DNA of 64,000 nucleotides from Leclercia adecarboxylata (GTDB lineage: Bacteria > Pseudomonadota > Gammaproteobacteria > Enterobacterales > Enterobacteriaceae), in assembly GCF_023639785.1 (NCBI RefSeq), contig NZ_CP098325.1, forward strand, positions 2,232,001-2,296,000. Direction: 5' to 3'. Both the position numbers and the translations under genes were made by a program. Shown here piece by piece: positions 42,160-51,016 of the stretch; the stretch's first letter is position 1; each line of letters opens with the position of its first letter. The notes under the pieces are model-generated. The model worked only from the letters and a program-made list of their open reading frames with translations, was not told the DNA's origin and ran no database searches.

Positions 42160-43296
42160 TCAATTATATTTGAGCGTGATAGTCCCAGACGCATTGGCTT
42201 GCCCTGGTGTGACAACGTCATCAGTTTTGTAATACCACGCTTTAAATCGCAAGGTTTCAGATTCGCCTGCACCGCCTTCATTTGCCGGATCGCCATAGGC
42301 AGTTGCGGAACCGATATCTGCCAGCGCTGTTCCGTCGGCGGCAAGACCGCTCCCTTGTGACGCCGCTTTTACCCGGTTCGAACCGAAAGCCGTCACCGCC
42401 TGCCCCAGGGGCCACTGAGTAAATGCCTGTAGTGCGGGTTCATAGGCTGAAATTATCACACCCACGCCGGTTGCCGTGGTACCCGATTCAGCCTGATCCA
42501 GGGCGATCGCGGCACCGCTGGCGTTATCTCCCTGCGCAGGCGTCCCGTTTATGGTCATCGTGACGTTAGTGCCCGGTTGACAGGTTAGCCCCACATCCTG
42601 CTCAGGTCCTTCCACCACTTTATTATTATCAAATACCGAGGCATCCACGTCGCCCATAGTAAACAGCAGAGAAGAAACGGAGGCCGAACATCCCATCGCA
42701 TAGACTTCGATCCGGGTATTGGAAAGAAAGACTTCTGAAGCGTTATCGCCGTTATCTGAACTGCTTTGCCCCTCACGAAATTCTACCGTTGCCAGTTTGC
42801 CACTCTCGAGCGCAAGGCTACCGCTCGGGATGGCGCCTCCCGTCGCAATCAGCTGTACGCGGTAGGCTGAGCCAGCCAGCGTATGGCTGCTCCCGCCATC
42901 GCCGGACTGCCACGAGTTATCAATGGGGCGTTCATTATCATAAGGTCCGGCCTGATTAATCGTATAAGTCTTTATACCGATTCCGGGGATCGTGGTGGGA
43001 TAAATATTATCCCCTACGGGTGAAGCCGAGGCTAAATTAGTCGGGTTATAGTGAAAGCCGACGTAATAATCCCGGCTACAGTTTTTAATCGTGACGTCTC
43101 CGTCCGTCCCGCTGATATAGCCGGAATCGTACAGCACCTCGCCAGATGTGTAATTTTTAGCACTGACCAGTAGCTTAGAGGGTAATGGGATCGTCGTGAT
43201 GGAAACATCGTCCCCGTTATCACGATTACAGGCCGCATAGCCGAGCTGCGGAATTATCCCCAGCAGTAACACGAAATAATAAAAATACGTTGACAT
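42160..43296 (-). CDS. Fimbrial tip adhesin, operon 1
   Basis: A 378-residue two-domain adhesin typical of chaperone-usher pili. The signal peptide is 1-21 (ends QLGYA). The N-terminal putative receptor-binding domain is at about 22-200, with cysteines in ACNRD and VTIKNCSRD. The C-terminal pilin domain begins near YAMGCSASVSSLLFTMGDVD and ends in TITLKYN, the donor-strand/chaperone-recognition tail. The receptor is unknown: the N-terminal domain does not resemble FimH, PapG or MrkD closely enough to name a ligand. It is the last gene of the operon, 23 bp after the minor subunit. Confidence 0.82.
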   Translation of the reverse strand: MSTYFYYFVLLLGIIPQLGYAACNRDNGDDVSITTIPLPSKLLVSAKNYTSGEVLYDSGYISGTDGDVTIKNCSRDYYVGFHYNPTNLASASPVGDNIYPTTIPGIGIKTYTINQAGPYDNERPIDNSWQSGDGGSSHTLAGSAYRVQLIATGGAIPSGSLALESGKLATVEFREGQSSSDNGDNASEVFLSNTRIEVYAMGCSASVSSLLFTMGDVDASVFDNNKVVEGPEQDVGLTCQPGTNVTMTINGTPAQGDNASGAAIALDQAESGTTATGVGVIISAYEPALQAFTQWPLGQAVTAFGSNRVKAASQGSGLAADGTALADIGSATAYGDPANEGGAGESETLRFKAWYYKTDDVVTPGQANASGTITLKYN

Positions 43297-43319
43297 AAGT
43301 TCTGCCTGCTGATTAATGC

Positions 43320-43892
43320 TCAGTTATAAACGACATTCAGCGTAACCGCGCTGCTGAACGCCCCCGGTCCCGGAGTGCCATGGGGGGTATACATACGGGC
43401 GGTGAACGTCATTTCGCCGGTTTGATTTTCAAGCGTGACCGGATAACTTATGCCGTTACCCAGCGCGATGCCGCTGATGGGATGTTCCCGGTCGCGGATA
43501 AACAGCTGCAAACCGACATCCGTCGCGCCGCCCGCCTCTGCCGCCACCTGGTTGGCATAGATGACCGAAGCATAAGCCGGGTCTTCCGCGTAAGGTGCGC
43601 CTGTAAAGGTCACCGTTGCCTGACTCAAGCCAGGGGTGCAACTGTCAAACGCGATGGTTACCGGCACGTTTCCCGTATTCCCGCCCGCGACGGCAAAATC
43701 TTTCCAGTAATACTTCCCCAGATCGACCGCCTCCGGTTTGGTAACGCTGCACGATCCCTCTACGATGTTTCCGGTGACGCGGAACGGAATGTCGTTGTGG
43801 TCGGTTAATGCCATTGCTGACGATATTCCCACTATGAATAGACCGCCCGCTATTCCCGCGCCGAGGCTGAGACGTTGAACAAATCGTGACAT
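43320..43892 (-). CDS. Minor fimbrial subunit, operon 1
   Basis: A 190-residue pilin with signal peptide (cleavage near SSAMA, about 29). The mature domain has the conserved cysteine pair (EGSCSVTK and FDSCTPG) of the Ig-like pilin fold, and a C-terminal end AVTLNVVYN with the penultimate Tyr used by the chaperone. It is probably a tip or anchoring subunit, since the major pilin is encoded first in the operon. ATG 43892 overlaps the usher stop (TAATG), so it is coupled. In-frame codons up to 43919 lie within the usher gene. Confidence 0.85.
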   Translation of the reverse strand: MSRFVQRLSLGAGIAGGLFIVGISSAMALTDHNDIPFRVTGNIVEGSCSVTKPEAVDLGKYYWKDFAVAGGNTGNVPVTIAFDSCTPGLSQATVTFTGAPYAEDPAYASVIYANQVAAEAGGATDVGLQLFIRDREHPISGIALGNGISYPVTLENQTGEMTFTARMYTPHGTPGPGAFSSAVTLNVVYN

Positions 43893-46471
43893 TAGCGTTC
43901 TCCCGTTTCGGGATGGCAAACCCCGTTGATAAACTGAATATCGGCCTGCGTCTTAGCCCCAGCCAGCGAGTAATCGACGTAACAATGTTTATCTCTCCCC
44001 TCGCCCCATTTGACCGTTAAGCGCCCTCTCTCTGCGAGGCCAACCAGATACGCCTCACCGCCGTCGCCGACGATACTGCTGCGGGTGTCATCCGAATCCT
44101 CGCTGGTCTGCGTCACTATTGCGCCGAACGGCACTGGTTTATCCTTATAGATCAGCGTCATCATCGCCTTACTGCCGATCCAGGTGTTGTACTTCACGCG
44201 CACCACCGCCCCTTTGGTCGGTACCACCGTTTTGGCGACGTTATCGATGGCAGCGGACGTTTCGCCAGCATCCACCGTGTTAAGAGATATCAGGGTACTG
44301 TGGTATGGACGCACATACGGCACAATTGCGTTACCGAAGCGGTCGGTATGGACGTTGGTCTGCCCGCTAACCGGCATGTCGGAAACTCCCGGGGTTTCAA
44401 CCAGCGCCACGCTATCGTTGAGTTGTCGCGCCAGGGTGATGCCGTCGCTATGCATAACCATGCCTCCGCGCAGGCTGTAGTTCAGACGGCGGCTATAGTC
44501 GTCGTAGCTATAGCCCGCAGACATATCGGCATAGGTGCTTTGATAGCCGACGGTGACGTTGCCGTTGGTGGCTTCGGAATCGGCGTTGTACCCTTCGGAG
44601 ACCTGCCAGTTGAGCTGATTATCCTGCAATGCGGTACCGGATACCCCCACGTTATGCGTGGTGTCACCGTTTTTACTGCTGTTCATCGAATAATTCGCCG
44701 AAATTGAACGAGCCGCCTCGCTGTGGCTGAAAGCGCTGAACGGTACGCTCAGATTAAGCGAGAAGACGTTATCGTCTTCGTAGTCAGAATCGTTGCTGTA
44801 GCTACCGTTCACGTTTTTCGTGTGGGCATAGTTGAACGAATATGATACCGGCCCCAGCGTACTGCTGAAGCCAAGGTTTACGGAGTCCGCATGTTCGCTG
44901 TTCCAGTACGAGGCGTCATACATGGTGAGGGACAGCGTGCCGACAGGCAGCGTCTGGGAGACCGTCACGTCAAAGCGGTTTCGCTCCCGGCCATTATCAA
45001 CGGCGCTATTACCCGGATCCCAGTCATTGAGAAAATCCTGGAACGACAGATAACCGCGGGTAGAGAATTTATAGCCGGCGACGGCAATATCGGTGTTGGT
45101 CTGCTGGAGCGTCTTGCTGTAACGCACCCGATACGACTGTCCGTTATGGTGTTCCTGCTGACGCATGTTGTCCGGCTGCGGGATATCCGCCCATGACCGG
45201 GAAACATCCAGGGAGAGCGCCCCGGCGCTACCAAGGTTAAAACCGGTTCCGGCGATCAGGTTGGCGTATTTATTCTCCGCCTGAATATAGCCTCCGTATA
45301 TCGTTACGCCTTTCCCCACGCCCCAGGCTGCCGAGCCCTGAATAAAGTTAAAATCTTCCGCTCGCGAGCCTGAACCGTCCTGACGTGTTTTGCCCGCCAC
45401 CAGGCCATACTCAACCTGACCTTCTCGTTGCAACACGGGCAGCGTAGCGTAAGGCACGATAAAGCTACTCTGGGATCCGTCGGACTCTTTAATGACGACC
45501 TGCAGATCGCCGGAGCTTCCGGTCGGATACATATCGCTGAATTCGAACGGCCCCGGCGGAACAGTGGCTTTATAGATGCTGTGGCCGTTCTGATACACCG
45601 TGACCTCAGCATTGCTACGCGCAATCCCGCGGATCGTCGGAGCGAAGCCCTGCAGACTGTCCGGCTTCATATCGTTGTCCGAATACATCTGTATACCGGT
45701 GAAACCGACGCTATCAAATATGCCGCCGCGGGTAGTGCTTTGACCAAGTAGCAGCTGGCTTTTCAGGGATTTGATATTTCGCGAGGCGTACGTATACACG
45801 GAATCCCAGTTATTCTCAGATTCGGAATGGGTCCAGGTAGAATAGTTACGAAAGCGCCATGCGCCGATATTAACGCCCGGCTGCAGGCTCACGAACTGAC
45901 TGCTGCTGTCCGTACCGTTGCGATGATGAAGATCCTGCTGGCCAGAAACGCTGTAGTTCAGCAATCCGGCATTAATACCTTCATCCCAGCGTTCCGGCGA
46001 AACATACCCTCTCGCGGTGTTGAATAACGCTATCTGAGGAAGATTCAGGTCAAAACGCTGCCGGGCCAAATCGATTTTTTCGTCCGCGCCGGGAATAGTG
46101 TACAGATCAACGCATTCGCTGGTTTTGTCCAGCTCGCTGAAGTAATTATCTACCCGCACGTTCCAGGCTTTAAGCTGGGTCACGCTGAGGCAGGCCCCCA
46201 CGCTTTCTGACGACGAGGCGCTTTTCAATGGACGAAAAGAGAGGGTTTTGCTGTCTACCAGACTGCCGTTGAGGTAAATATCAACGTTGTAATCTCCGGG
46301 CGGTACCTGATCTTTGGCAAACAGACTAAGATCCATTTTCGGTGCTTCAGTGCCTTCCGTTTCCAGAAGATGAGGGTTGAAATGTTCCTGAGCGCTGGCA
46401 CTGAGGGAGCTAAAAACAATGCTAAGCCCGAGTCCTAAAGTAAGGACGTAGGTAGGTTTATTTTTTTCCAT
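43892..46471 (-). CDS. Fimbrial outer-membrane usher, operon 1
   Basis: An 859-residue usher (FimD/PapC family): signal peptide 1-27, N-terminal chaperone-binding domain (HFNPHLLETEGTEAPKMDLS), 24-strand beta barrel with plug domain, and C-terminal domains ending with paired cysteines (KHCYVDYS and NGVCHPETGER). Family hallmarks include PTIRGIARSNAEVTVYQNG and GPFEFSDMYPTGSSGDL. It threads subunits across the outer membrane from the periplasmic chaperone. It is 40 bp downstream of the chaperone gene, and its stop overlaps the start of the minor subunit. Confidence 0.93.
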   Translation of the reverse strand: MEKNKPTYVLTLGLGLSIVFSSLSASAQEHFNPHLLETEGTEAPKMDLSLFAKDQVPPGDYNVDIYLNGSLVDSKTLSFRPLKSASSSESVGACLSVTQLKAWNVRVDNYFSELDKTSECVDLYTIPGADEKIDLARQRFDLNLPQIALFNTARGYVSPERWDEGINAGLLNYSVSGQQDLHHRNGTDSSSQFVSLQPGVNIGAWRFRNYSTWTHSESENNWDSVYTYASRNIKSLKSQLLLGQSTTRGGIFDSVGFTGIQMYSDNDMKPDSLQGFAPTIRGIARSNAEVTVYQNGHSIYKATVPPGPFEFSDMYPTGSSGDLQVVIKESDGSQSSFIVPYATLPVLQREGQVEYGLVAGKTRQDGSGSRAEDFNFIQGSAAWGVGKGVTIYGGYIQAENKYANLIAGTGFNLGSAGALSLDVSRSWADIPQPDNMRQQEHHNGQSYRVRYSKTLQQTNTDIAVAGYKFSTRGYLSFQDFLNDWDPGNSAVDNGRERNRFDVTVSQTLPVGTLSLTMYDASYWNSEHADSVNLGFSSTLGPVSYSFNYAHTKNVNGSYSNDSDYEDDNVFSLNLSVPFSAFSHSEAARSISANYSMNSSKNGDTTHNVGVSGTALQDNQLNWQVSEGYNADSEATNGNVTVGYQSTYADMSAGYSYDDYSRRLNYSLRGGMVMHSDGITLARQLNDSVALVETPGVSDMPVSGQTNVHTDRFGNAIVPYVRPYHSTLISLNTVDAGETSAAIDNVAKTVVPTKGAVVRVKYNTWIGSKAMMTLIYKDKPVPFGAIVTQTSEDSDDTRSSIVGDGGEAYLVGLAERGRLTVKWGEGRDKHCYVDYSLAGAKTQADIQFINGVCHPETGER

Positions 46472-46511
46472 TATGACCCTGTATCCCTGCGAGATACTTA
46501 CCGTGCCGATA

Positions 46512-47195
46512 TCAATATGAAGAGACTTTGTCCTGACCTTTTACGCCGTAGTCATTGATAAGCGACCAGGTGACTTCACCATGCGGCGGCATATTGCCTT
46601 CAGAAATATTCAGCGTGGAGAATGGCGCCACAAAATATTGTCCCTTTAGCGCATGATGATTAACTTCAATACGCGAAAAGTTCATATAAAACGGTGTAGG
46701 GTTATTGACCACAAGGGCAGACGTTGCCATGTACCATTTAAGCTTTTCCGCGCCCGACTCCGGTGTCTGTCCCCTTAGCGCAGCCGGGCGATAAATCAGC
46801 TTAATTTTCGAATTGATGGCAATCTGCATTGTATTTTTACCTTCGCTGCCGTCCGTGGCGGGAATACCTTTTACGTTTAGCCATAACAGCGATTCGCGAT
46901 CTTCCGGAACGGGCAGACCTGAACGCACAATACGAATCGACGCCTTTTTTCCGGCTTCAAGACGAAACAGCGGTGGCGTGATAATCATGTTTTCTTTTTT
47001 CAGCGAACTGCCCTCGGCCGGGCTAATCCACGACTGTACCAGGTTGGTGACTTTGTCAGAGTTTTCAACGGATAACGAGGCGGCCTTGCGAGAGCCGTCA
47101 AAAATAACACGCGTACTTCCGGTAACGATACTGGCGGACGCGTTCAGGCTGGCGGCGCTGGCCACGCAAAGGATCGCAGCTGCGATGGGTTTCAT
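46512..47195 (-). CDS. Periplasmic fimbrial chaperone, operon 1
   Basis: A 227-residue FimC/PapD-type chaperone with two Ig-like domains. The signal peptide is 1-23. The G1-strand/pilin-binding region and conserved block LPVPEDRESLLWLNVKGIP (about 95-113) are present, as is the IYRP motif (KIKLIYRPAALRG) that carries part of the subunit anchor. It folds subunits by donor-strand complementation. A GC hairpin lies between the pilin gene and this start, probably lowering chaperone/usher expression relative to pilin. Confidence 0.92.
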   Translation of the reverse strand: MKPIAAAILCVASAASLNASASIVTGSTRVIFDGSRKAASLSVENSDKVTNLVQSWISPAEGSSLKKENMIITPPLFRLEAGKKASIRIVRSGLPVPEDRESLLWLNVKGIPATDGSEGKNTMQIAINSKIKLIYRPAALRGQTPESGAEKLKWYMATSALVVNNPTPFYMNFSRIEVNHHALKGQYFVAPFSTLNISEGNMPPHGEVTWSLINDYGVKGQDKVSSY

Positions 47196-47210
47196 AATGC
47201 ACTCACATAC

Positions 47211-47233
47211 GGAAAAGGAGGGTTACCCCTCCT
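47211..47233 (-). terminator. Attenuator-like hairpin between pilin and chaperone genes, operon 1
   Basis: On the coding (minus) strand AGGAGGG-GTAA-CCCTCCT is followed by TTTCC, 6 bp after the pilin stop. It is a partial terminator or 3' stabiliser that would make pilin mRNA more abundant than the rest of the operon, as known for pap and other fimbrial operons. Confidence 0.65.
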
Positions 47234-47239
47234 GCGGGA

Positions 47240-47767
47240 TCAGTTATAGCGGACGTTATAGGTGACAACAGCGTTAACATCACCAGAGACCGCCTGCCCG
47301 GTGGCAATCATCTGTGCGGTATAGGTCTGGCTCGCCGAGCCATCGGTGAACGTAATCGGATCGTTATCCGCGTTGTTTTCAACGATGGTGCCGTTAGTAC
47401 CGCCCTGCTTCAGCTGTACGGCTACGTTGGTTGCAGCGCCCAGCCCCGCGGTATTGGCAAAGTAGGATGGGTCTGCCGCGTCCGGATCGACCTGGCCGGA
47501 GAAGACAATATTGGCCGTCGTGTCGGTTGGGCAGTTATTCAGATCGAAAACGAACTGCTTTGGCGCACCAAGGTCGCCTTTCACAGCGAGATCGGTTGCC
47601 GCCGTTGAGCCCAGGTCTACGGTCGCATTCGCCGTGCCGCCGTCAACGGCAATATCACAACCCTGATCCAGCACGGTTCCATTAAACGTTATAGTGTTAG
47701 AAGCCATCGCCGTGCTTGCGCCACAAAAGGTCAAAATAAGCGCCGCGCCAATTTTTGTCAGTTTCAT
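47240..47767 (-). CDS. Major fimbrial subunit (type 1-like pilin), operon 1
   Basis: A 175-residue FimA-type pilin: signal peptide 1-22 (ends TAMA), N-terminal donor strand SNTITFNGTV, cysteine pair at DQGCDIAV and LNNCPTD, and C-terminal VVTYNVRYN with penultimate Tyr. As first gene of a chaperone-usher operon it should form the shaft. ATG 47767 is chosen for the signal sequence; a frame open to 47869 adds non-homologous residues. It is followed by a hairpin and then the chaperone gene. Confidence 0.9.
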   Translation of the reverse strand: MKLTKIGAALILTFCGASTAMASNTITFNGTVLDQGCDIAVDGGTANATVDLGSTAATDLAVKGDLGAPKQFVFDLNNCPTDTTANIVFSGQVDPDAADPSYFANTAGLGAATNVAVQLKQGGTNGTIVENNADNDPITFTDGSASQTYTAQMIATGQAVSGDVNAVVTYNVRYN

Positions 47768-48306
47768 TCTTTGAAATCCCAATAAAATAATAAACATCTT
47801 CATTATTTTTCCTGCTCGAGACACGCTGGCAGGAATATGATTTGTAATATCCGTAAGTGACATCATCAAACCGGGAATAAGGTTACAAGAAAGTTACGAA
47901 CTTTGGTAAATTAAAGTAATTTAAATTTAGATAAATTCTTACTATAGCCAAACGGTCCATTTTGGTAGCATCCGCGCTATTTTTTCAGAGTTCGCTCAGC
48001 AGGCGATATAGCTGAAGCATATTAAGAACGACATATTTAAGCCAATGAGAACAACAGACATAGCCAATAAGTATAAAGATGGTCGCATTAACTTTTTGTA
48101 ACCTGATGATGGTGAACTCACTACGCGGGCTAACAACATCTTTCGAAAATTTATTTTTAAACATCGAATAGCACTGTCTGCTTAGTTTACTATAAGCGCG
48201 CTTATTATATTGATCTCATCAATAAATCAACGATACCTCAGCGCGTCGACCTGCTGCATCGCGCTGTTTTTCTGCCTCGGGTATCACCTCAAATAAGAGA
48301 TCTGAT
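47768..48306. other. AT-rich divergent control region between fimbrial operon 1 and the EmrA-like gene
   Basis: These 539 bp without a gene are markedly richer in A+T than the flanks (runs such as AAATTTAGATAAATTC and TTATTTTTAAACATC). That suggests H-NS-type silencing of the adjacent fimbrial operon. A motif ACGGT-N9-TAGCATCCGCGCTA at 47952-47979 recurs in related form upstream of fimbrial operon 2 (50940-50972). No small ORF with a convincing ribosome site was found. Confidence 0.6.
47951..47985 (+). promoter_or_regulatory. Shared fimbrial-region motif, copy 1
   Basis: ACGGT, 9 nt, TAGCATCCGCGCTA, then a T run. TAGC-N6-GCTA is an inverted repeat. It is related to 50940-50972 by ACGGT, TAGCAT, CCGCT-like core and T-rich end in the same order and orientation. 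The function is unknown; it could bind a regulator common to both fimbrial operons and/or the efflux genes. Confidence 0.45.
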
Positions 48307-49323
48307 ATGACTATTAAAAAGTTACGTTTAGTTTTATTGCTGGCCATTCCTGCTCTTGGCGTCGCGTCTGGCGGCTGGTTATATTTGAACAGTGGTCGTT
48401 ATGTTGAGACCGATAATGCTTACGTAAAAGCCGACAAAACCGCGATCGGTGCGGAAGTTTCCGGACGTGTTATTAACGTGGCGGTAAAAGAAAATCAGCA
48501 CGTCAATAAAGGCGATCTACTGTTCAGCGTCGATCCCAAACCTTATGAGCTGGCCGTGTCGCAGGCCAAATCAGAACTCAATGATACTGTCATCGCGCTA
48601 AACACCATCAAATCACAATACCAGAGCAAACTTGCCAATATTGCGGTGTCAAAAAGTCAGCTCGCCTTTGCACAGCGTGAAGAAGGACGTTTGCACAGAC
48701 TGAACGGTCCGGGATATGTATCCGCCTCCGATCTGGATGGCGCTCACCAGAAAGTCTTATTAATGAAGCTCGAAGTGAATATGCTGCAAAAACAGCTGCA
48801 GGAAGTGGCTGACAGCTTTGGCGGCGATATTGCCACGCCAGTTGAGCAACATCCGCGTTATAAAAAAGCCCTGGCTGAACTAAATACGGCGAAAAACAAC
48901 CTTTCCCATGTGAATGAATACGCCCCCTCCTCCGGCAGCATAACAAAAGTCCTGCAAGCCGGGGAATTTGTGCAGAGCGGTACCACGGCAATGCTGTTGG
49001 TTTCGGACAGTAATCTCTATGTCGAAGCTAACTTTACCGAAAAAGATCTGGCCCATATTCGCGATAACCAGCTTGCTGATATCAACGTCGACTATGCACC
49101 CGGCGTCACCTGGCACGGTAAAGTCAGCAGCATCAGCCCGGCAACAGGCGCGGAATACGCCGTGATCCCCGCGGAGAACGCCACCGGTAACTGGGTGAAA
49201 GTTACGCAACGTGTACCGGTGCGTATCCGTCTGCAAACCGAATCGAACAAGCCGCAGCTTCGGGCTGGTCTGAGCGCCACCATCAAAATTAATACCCAGG
49301 CTGATGCCGGTAGCGCTTCCTGA
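48307..49323 (+). CDS. EmrA-like membrane fusion protein (HlyD family) of an MFS multidrug efflux system
   Basis: A 338-residue periplasmic adaptor anchored by one N-terminal membrane helix (about 5-27). RYVETDNAYVKADKTAIGAEVSG (about 32-54) begins the lipoyl half-motif, a coiled-coil hairpin spans about 80-190, and the second lipoyl half and beta-barrel domain follow (APSSGSITKVLQAGEFVQSG; YVEANFTEKDL). It links the inner-membrane pump encoded next to an outer-membrane TolC-type channel; no TolC homologue gene is nearby, so the chromosomal TolC is presumably used. It ends 10 bp before the EmrB-like start. It lies between two fimbrial operons and no EmrR-like regulator is adjacent. Confidence 0.9.
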   Translation: MTIKKLRLVLLLAIPALGVASGGWLYLNSGRYVETDNAYVKADKTAIGAEVSGRVINVAVKENQHVNKGDLLFSVDPKPYELAVSQAKSELNDTVIALNTIKSQYQSKLANIAVSKSQLAFAQREEGRLHRLNGPGYVSASDLDGAHQKVLLMKLEVNMLQKQLQEVADSFGGDIATPVEQHPRYKKALAELNTAKNNLSHVNEYAPSSGSITKVLQAGEFVQSGTTAMLLVSDSNLYVEANFTEKDLAHIRDNQLADINVDYAPGVTWHGKVSSISPATGAEYAVIPAENATGNWVKVTQRVPVRIRLQTESNKPQLRAGLSATIKINTQADAGSAS

Positions 49324-49333
49324 GGAGGGGCTT

Positions 49334-50875
49334 ATGTCTGATGTCATCGCAGCGCCGCTGCCGCAAAAGAAAAGTGCCGATCACCGCATGTTGATTACCT
49401 TCTCGGTAATGCTGGCGACAATCATGCAGGCGCTGGATACCACCATTGCGAATGTGGCACTGCCGCACATGCAGGGTGCAATGGGCGCCACCCAGGATCA
49501 AACCTCCTGGGTACTCACCTCTTACATTGTGGCGGCCGCCATCACCATGCCCCTGACCGGGTTCGTTTCTGCCCGTGTTGGGCGCAAGCGTCTGTTTACC
49601 TGGTCCGTGGTCGGTTTCACCCTCGCCTCTATGCTCTGCGGCGCGGCGCAGTCTATCGATCAGATTGTCCTTTTCCGTCTGGTACAGGGAATTTTTGGCG
49701 CAAGCCTGGTGCCGCTGTCGCAGTCGGTGATGCTTGATGCCTGGCCGAAAGAAAAACATGGTTCAGCCATGGCGATGTGGGGTATGGGCGTAATGATAGG
49801 CCCCATTCTTGGGCCCTCGCTGGGGGGATGGCTAACCGAGTACTACAGCTGGCGCTGGGTGTTCTATATCAACATTCCGTTTGGTGTGCTCGCCTGGCTT
49901 GGGATCACCACCTTCGTCAACGAAACGGCGATCGACAACCGACGTAAATTTGACCTGCTGGGGTTCTTTTTTCTCAGCGTGGCGATTGGCAGCTTGCAGC
50001 TATTCCTCGACCGCGGTGAGTCTAAAGAGTGGTTCTCAAGCGGGGAAATCATTATCGAAGCGGCTCTCGCGGGCACGGCACTGTACCTGTTTATCGCGCA
50101 TATCTTTACCTCGAAAAAACCCTTTATTGAGCCCGGGATTTTCCGCGATAAAAATTTCGTCGTCGGACTGCTGTTCAGTTTTGGTATGGGGACCATTCTG
50201 CTGGCAACCATGGCGCTGATGCCGCCGCTGTTACAGGGTTTTATGCACTATCCAGTGATTGATGTCGGTCTGCTGATGACGCCACGCGGGTTCGGCACCA
50301 TGTTCAGCATGATGCTCGTCGGGCGTATCGCCGGTAAAGTGGATTTGCGCTATGTCATTGCCGCAGGCGTGGTGATCATGGCTATTTCACTCTGGCAGAT
50401 GACGCATTTCAGTATGTGGATGAGTCAATGGGATATTATCAGTAGCGGCGTGGTGCAAGGTATTGGTATGGGGCTAACGTTCGTGCCGCTCTCCACCCTC
50501 ACCTTCTCAACGCTGGCGCCGCAATATCGTACCGAAGGGACCTCTCTCTATTCGTTGATTCGTAATATCGGGAGCAGTATTGGCATCTCTGCGGTGACCA
50601 CCTATTTAGCGCAGCAGAGCCAGCGTAATCACAGCATTTTTGCAGAATTTATTAATCCCTTTAATAAGGCCCTGCATGAGAATATTCACCATGGCGCCTA
50701 CAGCCTGCATAACGCACCTGGGTTAATGGCGATTAACGGGGAAGTGACGCGCCAGGCGACAGTGCTTGCCTATTATCAGGACTTTCGCCTGATGATGTTC
50801 TTATGCTTAGTGCTGTTACCGCTAGTGCTGCTGTTTTCTAAACCGATCCGGGTCGAAGAGCCGATTCTCGAATAA
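49334..50875 (+). CDS. EmrB-like MFS multidrug efflux transporter (DHA2 family, 14 TM)
   Basis: A 513-residue inner-membrane drug:proton antiporter (E. coli EmrB has 512). It shows the DHA2 motif LDTTIANVALPHM in TM1 and SYIVAAAITMPLTGFVSARV leading into the loop GRKRLF. A further DHA2-type segment is GPSLGGWLTEYYSWRWVFYIN, and fourteen hydrophobic segments are expected from the length. GAGGAGGGG directly precedes ATG 49334; an upstream in-frame start at 49304 lies within emrA-like. It works with the preceding membrane fusion protein. Substrates are not predictable; EmrAB exports hydrophobic uncouplers and some antibiotics. Confidence 0.92.
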   Translation: MSDVIAAPLPQKKSADHRMLITFSVMLATIMQALDTTIANVALPHMQGAMGATQDQTSWVLTSYIVAAAITMPLTGFVSARVGRKRLFTWSVVGFTLASMLCGAAQSIDQIVLFRLVQGIFGASLVPLSQSVMLDAWPKEKHGSAMAMWGMGVMIGPILGPSLGGWLTEYYSWRWVFYINIPFGVLAWLGITTFVNETAIDNRRKFDLLGFFFLSVAIGSLQLFLDRGESKEWFSSGEIIIEAALAGTALYLFIAHIFTSKKPFIEPGIFRDKNFVVGLLFSFGMGTILLATMALMPPLLQGFMHYPVIDVGLLMTPRGFGTMFSMMLVGRIAGKVDLRYVIAAGVVIMAISLWQMTHFSMWMSQWDIISSGVVQGIGMGLTFVPLSTLTFSTLAPQYRTEGTSLYSLIRNIGSSIGISAVTTYLAQQSQRNHSIFAEFINPFNKALHENIHHGAYSLHNAPGLMAINGEVTRQATVLAYYQDFRLMMFLCLVLLPLVLLFSKPIRVEEPILE

Positions 50876-50935
50876 TATGTTTCCCGGCCTGTTCTGCTGA
50901 GCAAAATTTATTTTTAAATCAATTTTCGGTTAGGT

Positions 50936-50998
50936 CTGAACGGTGAGTTTGTTAGCATTCCCGCTGTTTATTATTTGCTGCAAACTAAACCGTTTCAG
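50936..50998. promoter_or_regulatory. Promoter-region inverted repeat and shared motif upstream of fimbrial operon 2
   Basis: CTGAACGGTGAGTTTG (50936-50951) is mirrored by CAAACTAAACCGTTTCAG (50981-50998), a long imperfect inverted repeat with 29 bp between the arms. The left arm and spacer contain the motif ACGGT-N8-TAGCATTCCCGCT related to 47951-47985. It ends 18 bp before the pilin ATG (51017). It may be a paired operator or leader hairpin; it is too short for a classical invertible fimbrial switch. Confidence 0.5.
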
Positions 50999-51016
50999 AA
51001 AAAGGGAAAATTGGGC

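Noticed and set aside
41982..42344. 120-codon minus-strand frame and a tRNA-like GGGTTCAAATCC string near 42080
   Set aside because: The frame lies partly inside the adhesin gene in another frame and has no ribosome site. The T-arm-like string lacks a pairing stem and any upstream D or anticodon arm, so neither a gene, a tRNA nor an attachment site is supported.
50936..50998. Phase-variable invertible promoter (fim-switch type) upstream of fimbrial operon 2
   Set aside because: The inverted repeat arms are only 29 bp apart and imperfect, far smaller than known fimbrial switches, and no tyrosine recombinase gene is in the window.
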